64,000 bases of DNA from Brachionus manjavacas. Its lineage: Eukaryota; Rotifera; Eurotatoria; Ploima; Brachionidae. Below, piece by piece: positions 1-10,197 of this stretch (position 1 is its first letter; every line of letters starts with the position of its first letter). A model generated the notes under the pieces. The model saw only the letters and a list, made by a program, of their open reading frames with translations, was not told the origin of the DNA and searched no databases. Location: the NCBI GenBank assembly GCA_019054805.1, contig JAHQIY010000019.1:340001-404000 (forward strand). The letters are read 5' to 3'. The translations under genes were made by a program, and so were the position numbers.

Positions 1-619
1 TAGAGATCATTTATTTTGATGTTAATTTGATAATGAACCATTATTAGACATAACTTGTCAAGTAATGTTTAGTATTTATTTCTTAAAAGTTATCAAAATC
101 ATTAGATTAATTAATTTATTGAACAAGACTAAACTTTTCTTATCTGTTATTAATCTGTAAATAAGTTTATGTACAAAAATTTTTATCTGTATCTTTTTAA
201 TTGTATTAAACATTTTTATAATCGCATGCGGGTTGAAAAGAAGGTTTTAGACCATTCTGAACTTCCCAAGGGCCACGGCCCTTAAATTATTAATTAAATA
301 AATAAAAATAAAATTAGATTAATTAAGTTTTAAAATTTTAATTGACTGTTTTGATCTTAAACTTCAATTTGCCTTCAAAAGCTTCTAATTAAGTGTTTTT
401 AATTCTTGATTCTACGTGATTATTATTATTGGTATTTGACTACCACACTAAGATATTTTATTTTATTAACTTTTTCTATTTTTTTTGATCGATTTCAACA
501 TGTCACTTTACTCCTTTGTTTTTTATTACCAAAAATTATTAATTGTGTCTCATCCGGGCTAAATTTAATTTCATTTTTTTTCCCAATTGGTCGCACATTT
601 TAAGCGCTTTCTGTGACTA
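1..619. other. AT-rich stretch with no gene
   Basis: No coding exon is recognisable. The only structure seen is a short GC-rich hairpin at 268-283 followed by an A/T-rich tail (entered separately). An open frame at 406-603 has no family resemblance and a composition typical of spacer. Confidence 0.5.
268..283 (+). repeat. GC hairpin with AT-rich tail
   Basis: AAGGGCC and GGCCCTT are perfect 7-bp arms around a 2-base loop. They are followed by AAATTATTAATTAAATAAATAAA. The layout (short hairpin, then AAATA-type tail) matches the dispersed hairpin motif at 4534, 27467 and 27954, although the hairpin sequence differs. It probably marks the 3' end of a retroelement. Confidence 0.4.
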
Positions 620-839
620 TTTCTCATCTTGACTTAGAATTTCATCTGCATAAAGTAAGATTCCAATCTGTTAGATAGTCAATTCTCAACTAGTTCAACC
701 AGTTCCTCAATTTAAGTGGATTTAACAGTTTTGGTGACAACGGACCTCTTTGCTTTACTCCAACTACGGTTTTAAAACTGGTGCTTATTTCATCTTGATT
801 TGTAACATGAGCTAAGGAATTGTCATAGAAATTCTCCAA
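620..839 (-). pseudogene. Reverse transcriptase fragment of a non-LTR retrotransposon
   Basis: Reading the minus strand, a stretch from about 839 to 720 encodes LENFYDNSLAHV, then VVGVKQRGPLSPKLLN, which is the block of non-LTR reverse transcriptases just before the active site (family pattern GV+QG..LSP). After a break, about 660-630 encodes GILLYADEIL, the YADD active-site box with its last Asp replaced by Glu. Stops and frame changes show that it is dead. It lies inside, and antisense to, what appears to be an intron of the acidic-protein gene downstream. Confidence 0.7.
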
Positions 840-957
840 ATTAATAGGCTTAATTATTGTGTCAAATTTTTGTTTTCAATTTTTGTGTGAATGTTTTGAA
901 ATTTTTTAAAACTTTTGTTTGGAGCGACAATAATTTTGTCTGCTATAATTTGACCAG

Positions 958-2141
958 GTATTGAACGTTTGTTTGACGAAACGCTCAATACTGGTGAGCC
1001 CAATAGATGTAAAATAGCCTTAGTCTGACCATTGAATGTTTAAGCCACACTGGACGCCATCTACGGCGGCACTGAAATCCTGCAAACAAACGAAGAAGAG
1101 GAGCAGGAGGTGGCCGAGAGCAGCCAGGCCCAAGTGAACGAACCGATCGACCAGTCGAACAACGACGAGAACAACAACACCAACAACAACCTGACCAACG
1201 ACAACGAGTCGGACGACGACGACCTGATGGACAATGAGGAGGCGCGCGACGAGCCCCAGGCCGACTTTTTGCTAAGACAAAAATTCAACCCGCACGAACA
1301 AGAGTCAGAGGAGGAGGAGGACGACGACGACGAGGACAACGAAGAAGAGCAAGACGAACACTCGACGGACAGCTCGGCGAACAACGACGAAGACGACGAC
1401 GACAACGCCGCATCGGCGCTCAAGCCGGGCCCGAGTCACGCTCACAAGCCAAGAGGCGAGAGCACGTGCAAAGAGGCCGAGTCGAAGCGCTGCCAGCAGT
1501 CTCACGGGGGCCCACACGGCACCACGGATGCGGCCGAGCCCGGCAGCAACGATGACGACGACGACGACCCGGCCACGGTTATTTCGAACAGCGAAAAGTC
1601 ACGCGCCAAAAAGTCCAAACGGATCGAATTCCAGCAGCGCCAAGACGACAGCGACAACGACGCCGACGACCGCCTCGAAGACAAGGCCCGCTCGCACCCA
1701 ACCGCCAACACTTCGGCCAGCTTTGTGCTCGTCAACGAATTCAAGAGCTCGACGTACACGCCAGAGTCGTCCGCGCTGCCCATCATTGACCAGTTGACGG
1801 CAGCGCCAAAGAGCAAAAAAAAACTCACCAAAATGCCGGCGAGCATGTTCGAAGCGTTCGGCTTCAAAAAGTCGCTGCACATGAGCCACGAGAGGGCAGC
1901 GGCGGCCGACGACGACCAGGAGGACGAGGTGAACGAGAGTGACCTCATGTCCACCACCATTGACACCACCAAGAATGACACCATACCTTTTTTGAATCAA
2001 TCGCAGATGTCCATCAACAAGTCGATGCAGTCGGGCGCCCAGCTAAGTGTGAACAATAACAAGCACTTGAGTTTTAGCCAGAGTTCGGCGGCTGCGCTCC
2101 TGCACGACCAGCTCATGGACTCCGTCGACGAAGACCTCTGA
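958..2141 (+). CDS. 3' exons of a very acidic, probably nuclear protein (partial)
   Basis: I propose two exons, 958-993 and 1045-2141, joined over a 51-bp intron with a good donor (G|GTGAGC) and acceptor (TTTAAG). The phase is kept and the joint reads LFDETLNTATLDAIYGG. The visible part is about 376 residues. It is dominated by Asp/Glu runs (for example ESEEEEDDDDEDNEEE), Asn-rich stretches and basic patches (SEKSRAKKSKR), with a hydrophobic-basic segment KLTKMPASMFEAFGFKKSL near the C-terminus, and it ends VDEDL. There is no ATG in frame at the start, so the 5' exons lie further left or outside the window. Codons are much richer in G/C than anything nearby. I do not recognise the family; a chromatin or replication-checkpoint protein would fit the composition. 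A polyadenylation signal AATAAA is at 2328-2333. Confidence 0.65.
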
Positions 2142-2333
2142 TCCCAACCGACTACTTTGCTTTTTTTCTACTTTTTTTTTTTTTCTCAATCTTAAGCGAA
2201 TGTGTAAGTTTTTTTTCGTCAACAGGACAGGAATAACGCTCAATGGCACCCTCGAATATCAACAAGCAACACTCTTATAAAATTTATTTTTGTAATTACT
2301 AATTAATGATAAAAAAAAATTCGGAAAAATAAA

Positions 2334-2780
2334 TGTCTTATTTATAGATAAAATAAAATTTTTAATTTTGATTTGGTTTCGTTTTTTTTGTTGGGTGTAG
2401 AATGCGCGATTGGCAAAAATTGCTCCTGTTAATTCATGGTCCAGAGGAAATGGCAAGTTTTTCAATAGACCTAAAAGGAAAATCAAAAGTGATAAAACTC
2501 AAAATATCTCATTTATTTTAGATGGATTTTTACGGTTGTCTTTTTCCACAAATTAAAATATCAAAGATGTAAAACAAAGAACATATTCAATTAAGAAGCC
2601 AGTAAATTTTAAATGAATGTTAAATTTTTATTCCACATGGTGCAGGTTTCCATTTAAAAGGATAGAAATTAAATAAATTTTGTTCATTTAAATTTTAAAT
2701 AAAAGGCCTGTCAATAAACAACCTGACAAAATCTTGTAAATTGTATTACAATTAAAATTTTATTATTTATTTGTAAATCT
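2334..2780. other. AT-rich spacer
   Basis: Nothing coding seen; mainly A/T runs. Confidence 0.4.
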
Positions 2781-2805
2781 TTACCGAGCTAATGCGCCTT
2801 CAGAA
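2781..2805 (-). repeat. Diverged copy of the hairpin-tail repeat
   Basis: On the minus strand this reads TTCTGAAGGCGCATTAGCTC followed by GGTAA. It matches the repeat at 27467 (TCTGAAGGAGCTTTAGCTCG) with a few changes that spoil the hairpin. Confidence 0.45.
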
Positions 2806-2825
2806 TAAAAAAAATAAAATAAAGT

Positions 2826-3067
2826 TAAATAAGAGATAAAGAAAATAGAACTAGCAAAAAATCCGTGATAGATGAAATGAAAACCATCCTAGAAGAAAAA
2901 GAAAATATATGAAATATGTCAGCCAAAGCAAGTGATAGGATAAAGCTTGAAAACATGCTTAACAAAGAAGAAAGCAAAGATGGAACGATGGAGTCGATAA
3001 GGTACCTTTTTAGAGAATCGAGTGAGAAAAACAGAAAAATCCTAGAATTACTCCTCAAATCATATTA
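2826..3067 (+). pseudogene. Possible coiled-coil fragment of a retroelement protein
   Basis: The plus strand reads, with one stop, a charged helical sequence: SVIDEMKTILEEKENI, stop, NMSAKASDRIKLENMLNK, and later SSEKNRKILELLLKSY ending in a stop. The composition resembles the N-terminal part of a retrotransposon ORF1 protein, and the fragment sits among other element remnants. No domain is certain. Confidence 0.3.
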
Positions 3068-3733
3068 AAATAGACTCAAACGCTTTTTTTTGGTTTTTTT
3101 TTGTTTTTTTTTTACATCGCCTTCAAGGCATTCATTGAAATAAAAAATAATAATAAAAATAAGATAAAAAAAAGATAAATAAGTTAAAAAAAATCAAAAA
3201 AGTTAATTTGAAATAGTAAGAGGTTAGACTTGTTAAAATATTTGATAGCTCAGGAAAAAAAGAAAAACTTTAAGGTAGCAATTACACAATGGAGTTGGAT
3301 ATTCGACAAATCTTGATTCAATACCTTCTCTATATTCTTCTACCAGTTTGACGACCAATGGAACAGAATGACTCAATCATCATTCATCTGTGATATGACA
3401 CGCAATCATAGAACATTCTAAAATATTTTAATTATCTAAATTAAATAATATTTTATCTGTTTTTTATTATTTTATATTATTTGTGAATTTTTATATTCTA
3501 TTATTTAACTTTTAATGTTGAGTATCTTATATCAGAAGGTAACTTTTTTAAGCGGTTAATTCTATCGATTGAATCTTTTAAAAAAAATTTATTTTTTGGC
3601 ATATTGTTCCTTTTTGTTTTAAGTATTTCTTTTTTTCTGAAAATTAAAAAAGACACCGGGGTGGTTTCGAACAACCAATTCCCGAAATTTTTCCAAATAT
3701 GTATATGCAAGACCTAATTAGAGAACTAGAGAG
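3068..3733. other. AT-rich spacer
   Basis: Long T and A runs. An open frame on the minus strand (3501-3710) has no recognisable motif. Nothing else seen. Confidence 0.4.
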
Positions 3734-4110
3734 TTGAAGAACCTTGGAACAAAATGCAGAAGATATTCTGCTACTAACAACCAGTTTGAAGGAGCTACAA
3801 AAGCATTCAAACTATGCGAAAAATATGAAATACACCAGGAAATTAAATTTGATTCAGAGAAATCACAGTTTATTGTATTTAGTAACGCGGAAATTAGGTA
3901 TCTTGGATTATTTTAAACAGAAATAGCAACAACAAAGATCAAGTTAAATCAAGGATAAAAACGACATTTAGATCATTCTCTATCTTAAGAAACAGAAACT
4001 TAAAGAGTGACAATAATTATATGATAGAAATGAAATGCACCCCTATAAAGTGTATGCAAGACCAATACTTACATATTGATTTGAAAACTACGTCCAAATA
4101 AAGGAACAAA
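3734..4110 (+). pseudogene. Second reverse transcriptase fragment
   Basis: In two overlapping frames the sequence encodes AEDILLLTTSLKELQKHSN and then FKLCEKYEIHQEIKFDSEK followed by SQFIVFSNAEIRYLG. This is the order found just after the YADD box of non-LTR reverse transcriptases (acidic box, helix, K.....KS..+VF, ..YLG). Further on, RSFSILRNRNLKSDNNYM and KVYARPILTY fit the thumb region. Frameshifts show it is inactive. Confidence 0.65.
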
Positions 4111-4149
4111 GAAAATGTAAACAATTGATGCGAAAATTGTTTAAAAAAA

Positions 4150-4530
4150 TGCGAATTAAAAAATTAAAACTTAAAAGAGAAGCCTTTTGACTGTATTAGG
4201 ACTAGATAAGATGGAAAATAAATTTTAAATAATTACTTAATTTTAAGTTTTCTAAGAAAAAAAAATCAAACAAAAGACCTGATTTAAAAATCAATCGAAA
4301 AAAAAGGTTGATTACTTCGAATAAAAACGAAAGATTAACAAAGATTGAATCAATTTAAATTGAATGCTACCTTACTATTTCCTTTTTTTAATGAAGCTTC
4401 AACTATGTAAACATCTGTCACATGCAACAACCTATTTCAATATATAAACTTTATTTACATTTTTTTTAGCTTATTTACTTTATTTTTATTTTATCTTATT
4501 AAATTAACTCTGTTTTTTTTTATTTATAAT
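4150..4530. other. AT-rich spacer
   Basis: Nothing recognisable. Confidence 0.4.
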
Positions 4531-4533
4531 TTA

Positions 4534-4559
4534 TTCTGAACGAGATCTATCTCGGTACA
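4534..4559 (+). repeat. Hairpin-tail repeat, interrupted by the MULE
   Basis: TTCTGAA is followed by CGAGAT-CT-ATCTCG, a perfect 6-bp hairpin, then GTACAG. If the downstream transposon (4569-5434) and one copy of its 9-bp target duplication are removed, the tail continues AAAACAAATAAATAAAAATA, which matches the tail of the copy at 27467. Confidence 0.6.
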
Positions 4560-5443
4560 GAAAACAAAGGGTCTACCTTTTCAACACAAAAAAATAACCA
4601 TTCAACACAATTTCAAAACACTCAGCACAAAATGATTTTTCTCAACACAAAAATTAAAATTTGAAAAAATACTTTTAGCACAAAAATTAAAAATAAAATA
4701 AATGCATTCAACACAGAAAATAATTTTGAAAAAAACAGTAAACACAAAAATATATTTTTAATTCTTTCAATGCAACAATAAAGCGTGACTTTACTTACAG
4801 GAGAAAATTGAGCGTTCATCCTTTTTTAATTAAAAGCATGGAAATAATTAAGTACTATTCAATTGATTCAAAAATTTTTGCCGTGGTGCCTAAACTTTCA
4901 AAGTGTAGCATTAAACTGGGAAAAAAAATGTCTTGTTGGGAAAATTTTAAAAAAATTTATTCAAGAACTGTTATAAAGTTAACCTTTACAGTAAAAAATG
5001 TTCTTGCAAGTTTTTCACTAAAATAGGATATTGTGCACATTTATTGGCATTAAAAGAACTGTTTAAAAAAAGGACCAATTTGTCAATAAACCTAAAAGAG
5101 GTAGAGCAAAAAATGCGGAAAAATGGTTTTCTAGAGACTAATTTTTTTAAGTTCTTTTATTTAAGCTTCGAAATATACTTTATTTACTTAATTTACACTT
5201 ATAAATTAAATAAAATAAATTAAATAAAATTTAAAATTTAAAAAAAAAATATTTTATTTGAAATATTTTTGTATTTAAAAAAAATTTTCTTTAAGAATTA
5301 TTTTCAAACACAATTTTTTTGTGTTAAATGTTTTTTTTTAAATATAATTTTTTGTGCTAAGAAGAAATCGAATTGTGTTGAATGTTTTTTTCATTGTGTT
5401 AATCAGAAATTGATTGTGTCGAAATAATATTCCCGAAAACAAA
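4560..5443 (+). mobile_element. Mutator-like (MULE) element with SWIM-domain remnant
   Basis: The element proper is 4569-5434. It is flanked by a perfect 9-bp direct repeat GAAAACAAA (4560-4568 and 5435-5443), the target-site size typical of Mutator-like elements. The ends are imperfect inverted repeats, GGGTCTACCTTTTCAACACA and, from the right, GGGAATATTATTTCGACACA. Many copies of CAACACAA or CAGCACAA near the left end, and their reverse complements near the right end, form subterminal repeats. Inside on the plus strand, about 4975-5130, the frame KKCSCKFFTKIGYCAHLLAL is a SWIM zinc finger (CxC, then CxH), followed by KELFKKRTNLSINL. The catalytic domain is gone, so the element is non-autonomous. 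Confidence 0.75.
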
Positions 5444-5724
5444 TAAATAAAAATAAAATCGAATCAAATAGAATTAATAATTCTGAATTATTGATTCAAT
5501 TAGAAAATGCAACGAAAATATGGGAAATGAAGCATTCAAAAAAATCATAGTAGAAATTAAAAAATCCTTAGAGTAATAGAAAATGGAAGCAAGGAAAAAA
5601 ATAAAATACTGATAAAGCAGAAGTCCATCGGTGTTGTGTTTCTTCTTGATTTTATTTTAAAAACTTTGGTTTAATTTATGATTGAAATAATTTAATTTGG
5701 AATATTTTTTTACAAAAAAAAACA

Positions 5725-6245
5725 ATCTGAATCAGAGTTGTTTAAAAGTCCCAAATTAAGGTCCAAGTCCGGACTTTGAAATTTTTATTAGAAAGAAAAA
5801 CATTCGCTTCGCTTCCATAATAACAACCTGCGACAGAGAAAAAATCATTTTTCTGCAAAAATTACTACCTGGAATATAAAAAATAAATTTTTTCATAAAA
5901 TTTGCTAGATCAGGATTTATAGTAAAAAACTTATGGACTATCTAATGAATAAAGATTTGCCATATTTCAGAATTTTCTTGAAATTTTAGCAAAAAAGCTT
6001 TCGGATTCAGTGAAATCTCAAGATCATGTAAAGCAGTAAAAAATTAATGAAAAAAATACTTCGACAGTAGTAGAGAATTAAGCGAAAATTTTCGTGGTCT
6101 TTTGTTCCAATAATCAACATCAAACAAAATAAAAGTTTTTGACTCAATGTTCAGTTCAAGACTCGGACTTTTAAAAAAAAATCAAAAAAATCCGGACTTG
6201 GACTTGACTTGAGACTTGTGACTTTTAAACAACTCTGATTTGAAT
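5725..6245. mobile_element. hAT-type MITE
   Basis: The element is 5733-6237 (505 bp). The ends are inverted repeats: CAGAGTTGTTTAAAAGTCCC on the left and, read from the right, CAGAGTTGTTTAAAAGTCAC. It is flanked by an 8-bp target duplication with one mismatch (ATCTGAAT at 5725-5732, ATTTGAAT at 6238-6245). TIRs starting CAGAG with 8-bp duplications are the hAT signature. AAGTCCGGACTT, a perfect palindrome, lies near the left end and a near copy lies near the right. No transposase is encoded. Related copies are at 58390 and near 39100. Confidence 0.75.
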
Positions 6246-6579
6246 CTATTAAGTTGCTCAACAAGATTCCAAATGTCTTCTAAACTTTTTAAACTTTTAG
6301 TGATTTATTTGTGCTCAATGACATTATTGAACAGTTAAAAAAAAAAATTAAAAATTAAAAGATTGTGCTTTAATCTTTTGGAGAACTACACTGACTAAGT
6401 TCTTAATGGAAATTACATGACTTTTGATATGTTTTATTAAATAAAATTAAAATTAATTATTGATTAAAAAAAATAAAAAATAAAATATTATCTTTCGTTT
6501 GAATTTGAAAAACTAAAATAAATTCACGAAAAAAAATGAGAAAATTTCGAAAAGGTTTATCAAAAAAGTTCTAACTTCT
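6246..6579. other. AT-rich spacer downstream of the PPP1R3-like gene
   Basis: No gene. It is likely to include the 3' untranslated region of the minus-strand gene that follows. Confidence 0.4.
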
Positions 6580-7188
6580 CTAAATTTTAATAGCACATTT
6601 AAAATCAAAACATTTGTCTTCATTAGTATCTTTGTAAACATCCATTCCAATTTGATGACATACAATAAGTTGAAATTTGTTGTTTATATCGATCAATTCA
6701 TAAATGTCCTGAATGAAAAACTCGTGTGTTTTTATGACAGTGTTTGTAGATGACTTTAAAATTTTGGAGTTTTTTTGCAAAGTAAGCTGGTACTTCCATG
6801 TCTTCCAGTCATCTACACTCCATATCACATAGACCAAGTCGAGCTGTTTGTCTTTGACAACTATTTGGTCTCGGTGTCTGAAAAAATTCACAAATTTATT
6901 AGTCGATTTTTTAGGTTGAGTTTGGTCGCTCTCGTTGAGGGTCAGTATTATGCCGCGCACTGATGTTTGATTATAAATTTCAGCCGAGTTTAAACAAATA
7001 CCATTTTGGATCAATTTTAGGTAGTTTACATCTGCTTTTAGGCGAAAATTTTTCACCAACACTTTATCTGAATAATCTTGTTTCGTGGCTTTGAATATTG
7101 GCTGCAAATTGTGGATAGAATTGAATTTTATTTCGTGGATTAGTTCCAAATCCATGCCGAGATAATCAGCGAACATGACATGCTTCAT
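6580..7188 (-). CDS. PPP1R3-like glycogen-targeting subunit of protein phosphatase 1
   Basis: A 202-residue intronless protein. The frame stays open to 7224, but the first ATG is at 7188-7186. The N-terminus MKHVMFADYLGMDLELIHEI carries a PP1-docking RVxF-type motif (K-H-V-M-F, residues 2-6) followed directly by the FAD..G..LE block of PPP1R3 proteins. A CBM21-like domain follows: VLVKNFRLKADVNYLKLI, VCLNS-like NGICLNSAEIYNQTSVRGII, then VYVIWSVDDWKTWKYQ, which matches the family pattern V..R...DDW.. . Such proteins bring PP1 to glycogen to activate glycogen synthase. Two oddities: about 20 extra residues between the CBM strands, and the C-terminal block that usually carries the YWDNN glycogen-binding residues reads DVYKDTNEDKCFDF. 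Substrate binding may therefore be altered. The family call is by eye from motifs. Confidence 0.75.
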   Translation of the reverse strand: MKHVMFADYLGMDLELIHEIKFNSIHNLQPIFKATKQDYSDKVLVKNFRLKADVNYLKLIQNGICLNSAEIYNQTSVRGIILTLNESDQTQPKKSTNKFVNFFRHRDQIVVKDKQLDLVYVIWSVDDWKTWKYQLTLQKNSKILKSSTNTVIKTHEFFIQDIYELIDINNKFQLIVCHQIGMDVYKDTNEDKCFDFKCAIKI

Positions 7189-9174
7189 TTTTTGTTTGGG
7201 TTTAAAAAGTGATACTTTTTGCACATTTCAAAAGCTAAACAAAAGACAAAAAGTTGATTGAAAGCATGTCATTTTTTACCTGGTCAATACTTGCTAGATA
7301 TGTCTAGATTATTGAGTCTAATTAATTAGAAAGTCAATAGCCTAACTTCTTGTCATTAGGTGTTTGATACTTTTTTTGTTAATTATCGTTCTTAGCTATT
7401 TTGGGTTTGAATGATTCAAGGCTTGAATAAATTGTAGCCAAAAATGCACACAAGTGAAACACTCACTCAAAGGCACATGTTTTTTAGCTCTAATGATTTT
7501 AAAATAAACCAAACAAACAGATAAGATCAAAAAAATTTTTTTTTGTTTGATTTCCGAAAATTTCCGCGGAATTCCGCCAAAAAATTTATTTTTATTATTA
7601 TAAATATTAATAAAATAAAGAGATACTCGAATATGATTTTGTCTATTTTTTTAAATAAAAAATAATTTTTTATTTTGGATCACTTGAGAAAGAAAAATTT
7701 GGATAGAACATGATAAATTAGAATGAATTTAAAATTGGAGTAATCTTATTTTATTTAGGAGATGGGTTCGATGTGGTTTTGAGGATCTAGATTTTGTCTA
7801 TGATTCAAATAATTCAGGTTTAGTCTGTTGAAATTTTTTCCTTTTTTATTTTTAATTAAATTTATTAAAAATAAAAATTTAACAAAACAATGCAAAACTA
7901 TATTTAGTAATTTAAAAAAGATTAATTTAATGTTTTTTTTTAATTTTTTATTAGACTTATGAAAAAATTTAACTTAGAGAATTCTTTATTTTTGACTATT
8001 CTTAAAATCGATTATTTTTTATTTGATAAAATTTTTAATTTTTTTTGATGGGAATCAATTCTTAAAAAATTCTTAAAAAAATCAATTCTTAAAAAAAAAT
8101 TTTAAAATTATTTAGATTTTTTCAAAATAAAAATTTCTAAACTTCAATTAGAATTTATTAAGCTATGGATTAAATATAAGATTAAATTAAAATAAAATAA
8201 CTTGTATTTCTTTTGTTAATTATTATTTCTACCTTAAATGTTAATGTTAAAAAGATTTGATTCATTATTTAAAAAAAAAAAATTTGGTTTTCTTTAATTG
8301 AACTTAGTTAAATGATAAAAATTCTCAACTTCAGGGTTATACAACTCAAAAAATTTAAAATTAAAAACAAGCGAAAAATTATATTGTCTATTCTAAAAAA
8401 ATGAACCTAATCATTTCAGACACAAAAAATTTGAATGCCATACTAATTTATTTTATTTATTTGTTTATCTTTTTGGAGATAATGCTTTTTTTAGATTAAT
8501 AAAAAATCAAAGATTTAAAAATATAAGTAAATAAAAAAAATAATAAAAAAAATAAAATTAAAATATAGTGTAAGTAAGAAGGGTGCTAAAGGCTTAAGTA
8601 CTGTTCAAAAAAAAAAATAAAATATTCCGAAAATAAAATAAATTTTAATATTTGAATTTATGTCTTTGTTTTTTTTAATCAAGTTTTATATATTCCACGG
8701 TCAATTTTCAGATATAACTAAAAAAGTGTTTTATAAAAGGTGTTAAATATTGATCCCAAAAAAGTGTTTTAGTTTTTGAAATAATTTTCCAAAAATCCCA
8801 ATAAATTTTTTCATACTGAAATTTTTAATTTTATTAAAGAAAAATTAAAATTAAGTTTATTTAAAATTATCAGTATTATCTTAGTTAAAAATTTCACGTC
8901 GTTTTTGGTGAATTTTTGAGAAAAGCATTTCACATGATACAAATAAAATGATCTAAATTTAAAATATTTTTTAATAAAAATCAAATATAAAATCAATAAC
9001 TTGAAAAAATAAATTATTTTTTCTAAACTTAGTTCAAGCCGTCGATTAATTAAAAAAAAAAATTCAAACCCAAAAATTTTACTCTTTTTTAAAAATTATT
9101 AAAAAAGTTTTCAAACTATGGAAACTTGAATTTTATCTCTAATCTGAAAAGAATAAATTTTGACAAAATCTAAC
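7189..9174. other. AT-rich intergenic region
   Basis: Runs of A and T, no exon recognised on either strand, no clear repeat boundaries. It contains the upstream regions of the PPP1R3-like gene (-) and the BTB gene (+). Confidence 0.4.
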
Positions 9175-10197
9175 ATGAAATTAAAAAAATACTCACTCAA
9201 ACCAAACGAAGCAGATTTCACTGACTTTCTAGTTTTTAGTCCATTTTCAACCAAGATCTCTTGGCTAGACAATTTACCTGGCATTTTCAATCTGAACCGA
9301 AAATCATCCGACCAAAATCTGAAATCAGACCAGAGCGAGTTTTCTCTTTATTCAAGTCGACTTAGTAAAATAAGCTCTTTACTGAGTCGCCGATTGTTTG
9401 AAAAAATCAGCTCTCGTTCCAACGATTTTAACTCTCAATTGGAAAATTCGCTCATACAAGAATTGAGTCTGAGTCAAAATGAGCAAGAAGCAATGCAAGT
9501 GCTGGGTAAAATGTGGAAAAATGTGCTCTATTGCGATCTGATCATACTCTCCAATGGACGTGAATTCCTTGCTCATCGGATCGCCTTGGCCCTCTTCAGT
9601 CCAAAATACAAAGCTTACTTTCAATCAAAGCAGGAATTTGTTACCAGAATACAGCTCAGTCAGCACCATCCAAAGACCATGAGCACAGTCCTTGGCTACA
9701 TATATAAATCCGAAGCGGATCTAAATATTAAAACTGTTGAGGACATTATCGAATGCACCATTGAGCTCGATGTCAAATCACTGTTGGATGAATGTGAAAA
9801 TTTTCTGGCCACTTTGGACAAAAAATTTTGTCTCCAAGCTCTTCAAATAGCCAAAAAGTTCAAGTTTAAGCAAGCTTATTTCAAAATTTATTGGCAATTA
9901 AGCTCCAATTTTGATCAGTGTATAAAGCAAAATTTTTTTTTGCGCCTAAATTCAAGCTTGTTGATTGAGATACTAAGCGATGAGGGCAGCCGCAATGAGG
10001 CTCTTTTGTTCAAAAAAGTTCTAGCATGGATTTACATGAACAAAGATCGGTACACAAACGAACGATTTGTGGCCATTTTGGAAAAAATAAACTTTGGTAA
10101 AATAGATATAAATGACTTTGATGCCATTATAAACGAGAACTCGTTTGTTCTACAAATACCCGAGTGCTTGAGTTTATTTAAAAGATTTATTAAGTAA
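9175..10197 (+). CDS. BTB-BACK domain protein without kelch repeats
   Basis: A single exon of 340 codons from the first ATG at 9175; the frame is open from 9160 but without an ATG. Residues 1-105 are a Ser/Leu-rich region with no recognised fold. The BTB/POZ domain is at about 112-215, with the hallmark CDLIILSNGREFLAHRIALA (D...... G.....H+..L...S..F), and YIYKSEADLNIKTVEDII fits its C-terminal helices. A BACK domain follows (CLQALQIAKKFKFKQAYFKI, then later SDEGSRNEALLFKKVLAWI). It ends at FKRFIK with no kelch propeller. BTB-BACK proteins dimerise and usually recruit Cullin-3; without kelch repeats the substrate-binding part would have to be the N-terminal region or a partner. The absence of introns in an intron-bearing genome could mean a retrocopy. 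Confidence 0.8.
   Translation: MKLKKYSLKPNEADFTDFLVFSPFSTKISWLDNLPGIFNLNRKSSDQNLKSDQSEFSLYSSRLSKISSLLSRRLFEKISSRSNDFNSQLENSLIQELSLSQNEQEAMQVLGKMWKNVLYCDLIILSNGREFLAHRIALALFSPKYKAYFQSKQEFVTRIQLSQHHPKTMSTVLGYIYKSEADLNIKTVEDIIECTIELDVKSLLDECENFLATLDKKFCLQALQIAKKFKFKQAYFKIYWQLSSNFDQCIKQNFFLRLNSSLLIEILSDEGSRNEALLFKKVLAWIYMNKDRYTNERFVAILEKINFGKIDINDFDAIINENSFVLQIPECLSLFKRFIK

Noticed and set aside
1061-2000. Several minus-strand and second-frame open frames over the acidic gene
   Set aside because: They are Ser- or Val-rich mirror images of GAC/GAG codon runs, not genes.
4569-5434. Regularly recurring CAACACAA and TTGTGTTG words, at first suggestive of a CRISPR-like array
   Set aside because: Spacing is irregular, orientation flips between the two halves, and the block is bounded by a 9-bp target duplication: these are subterminal repeats of a transposon in an animal genome.
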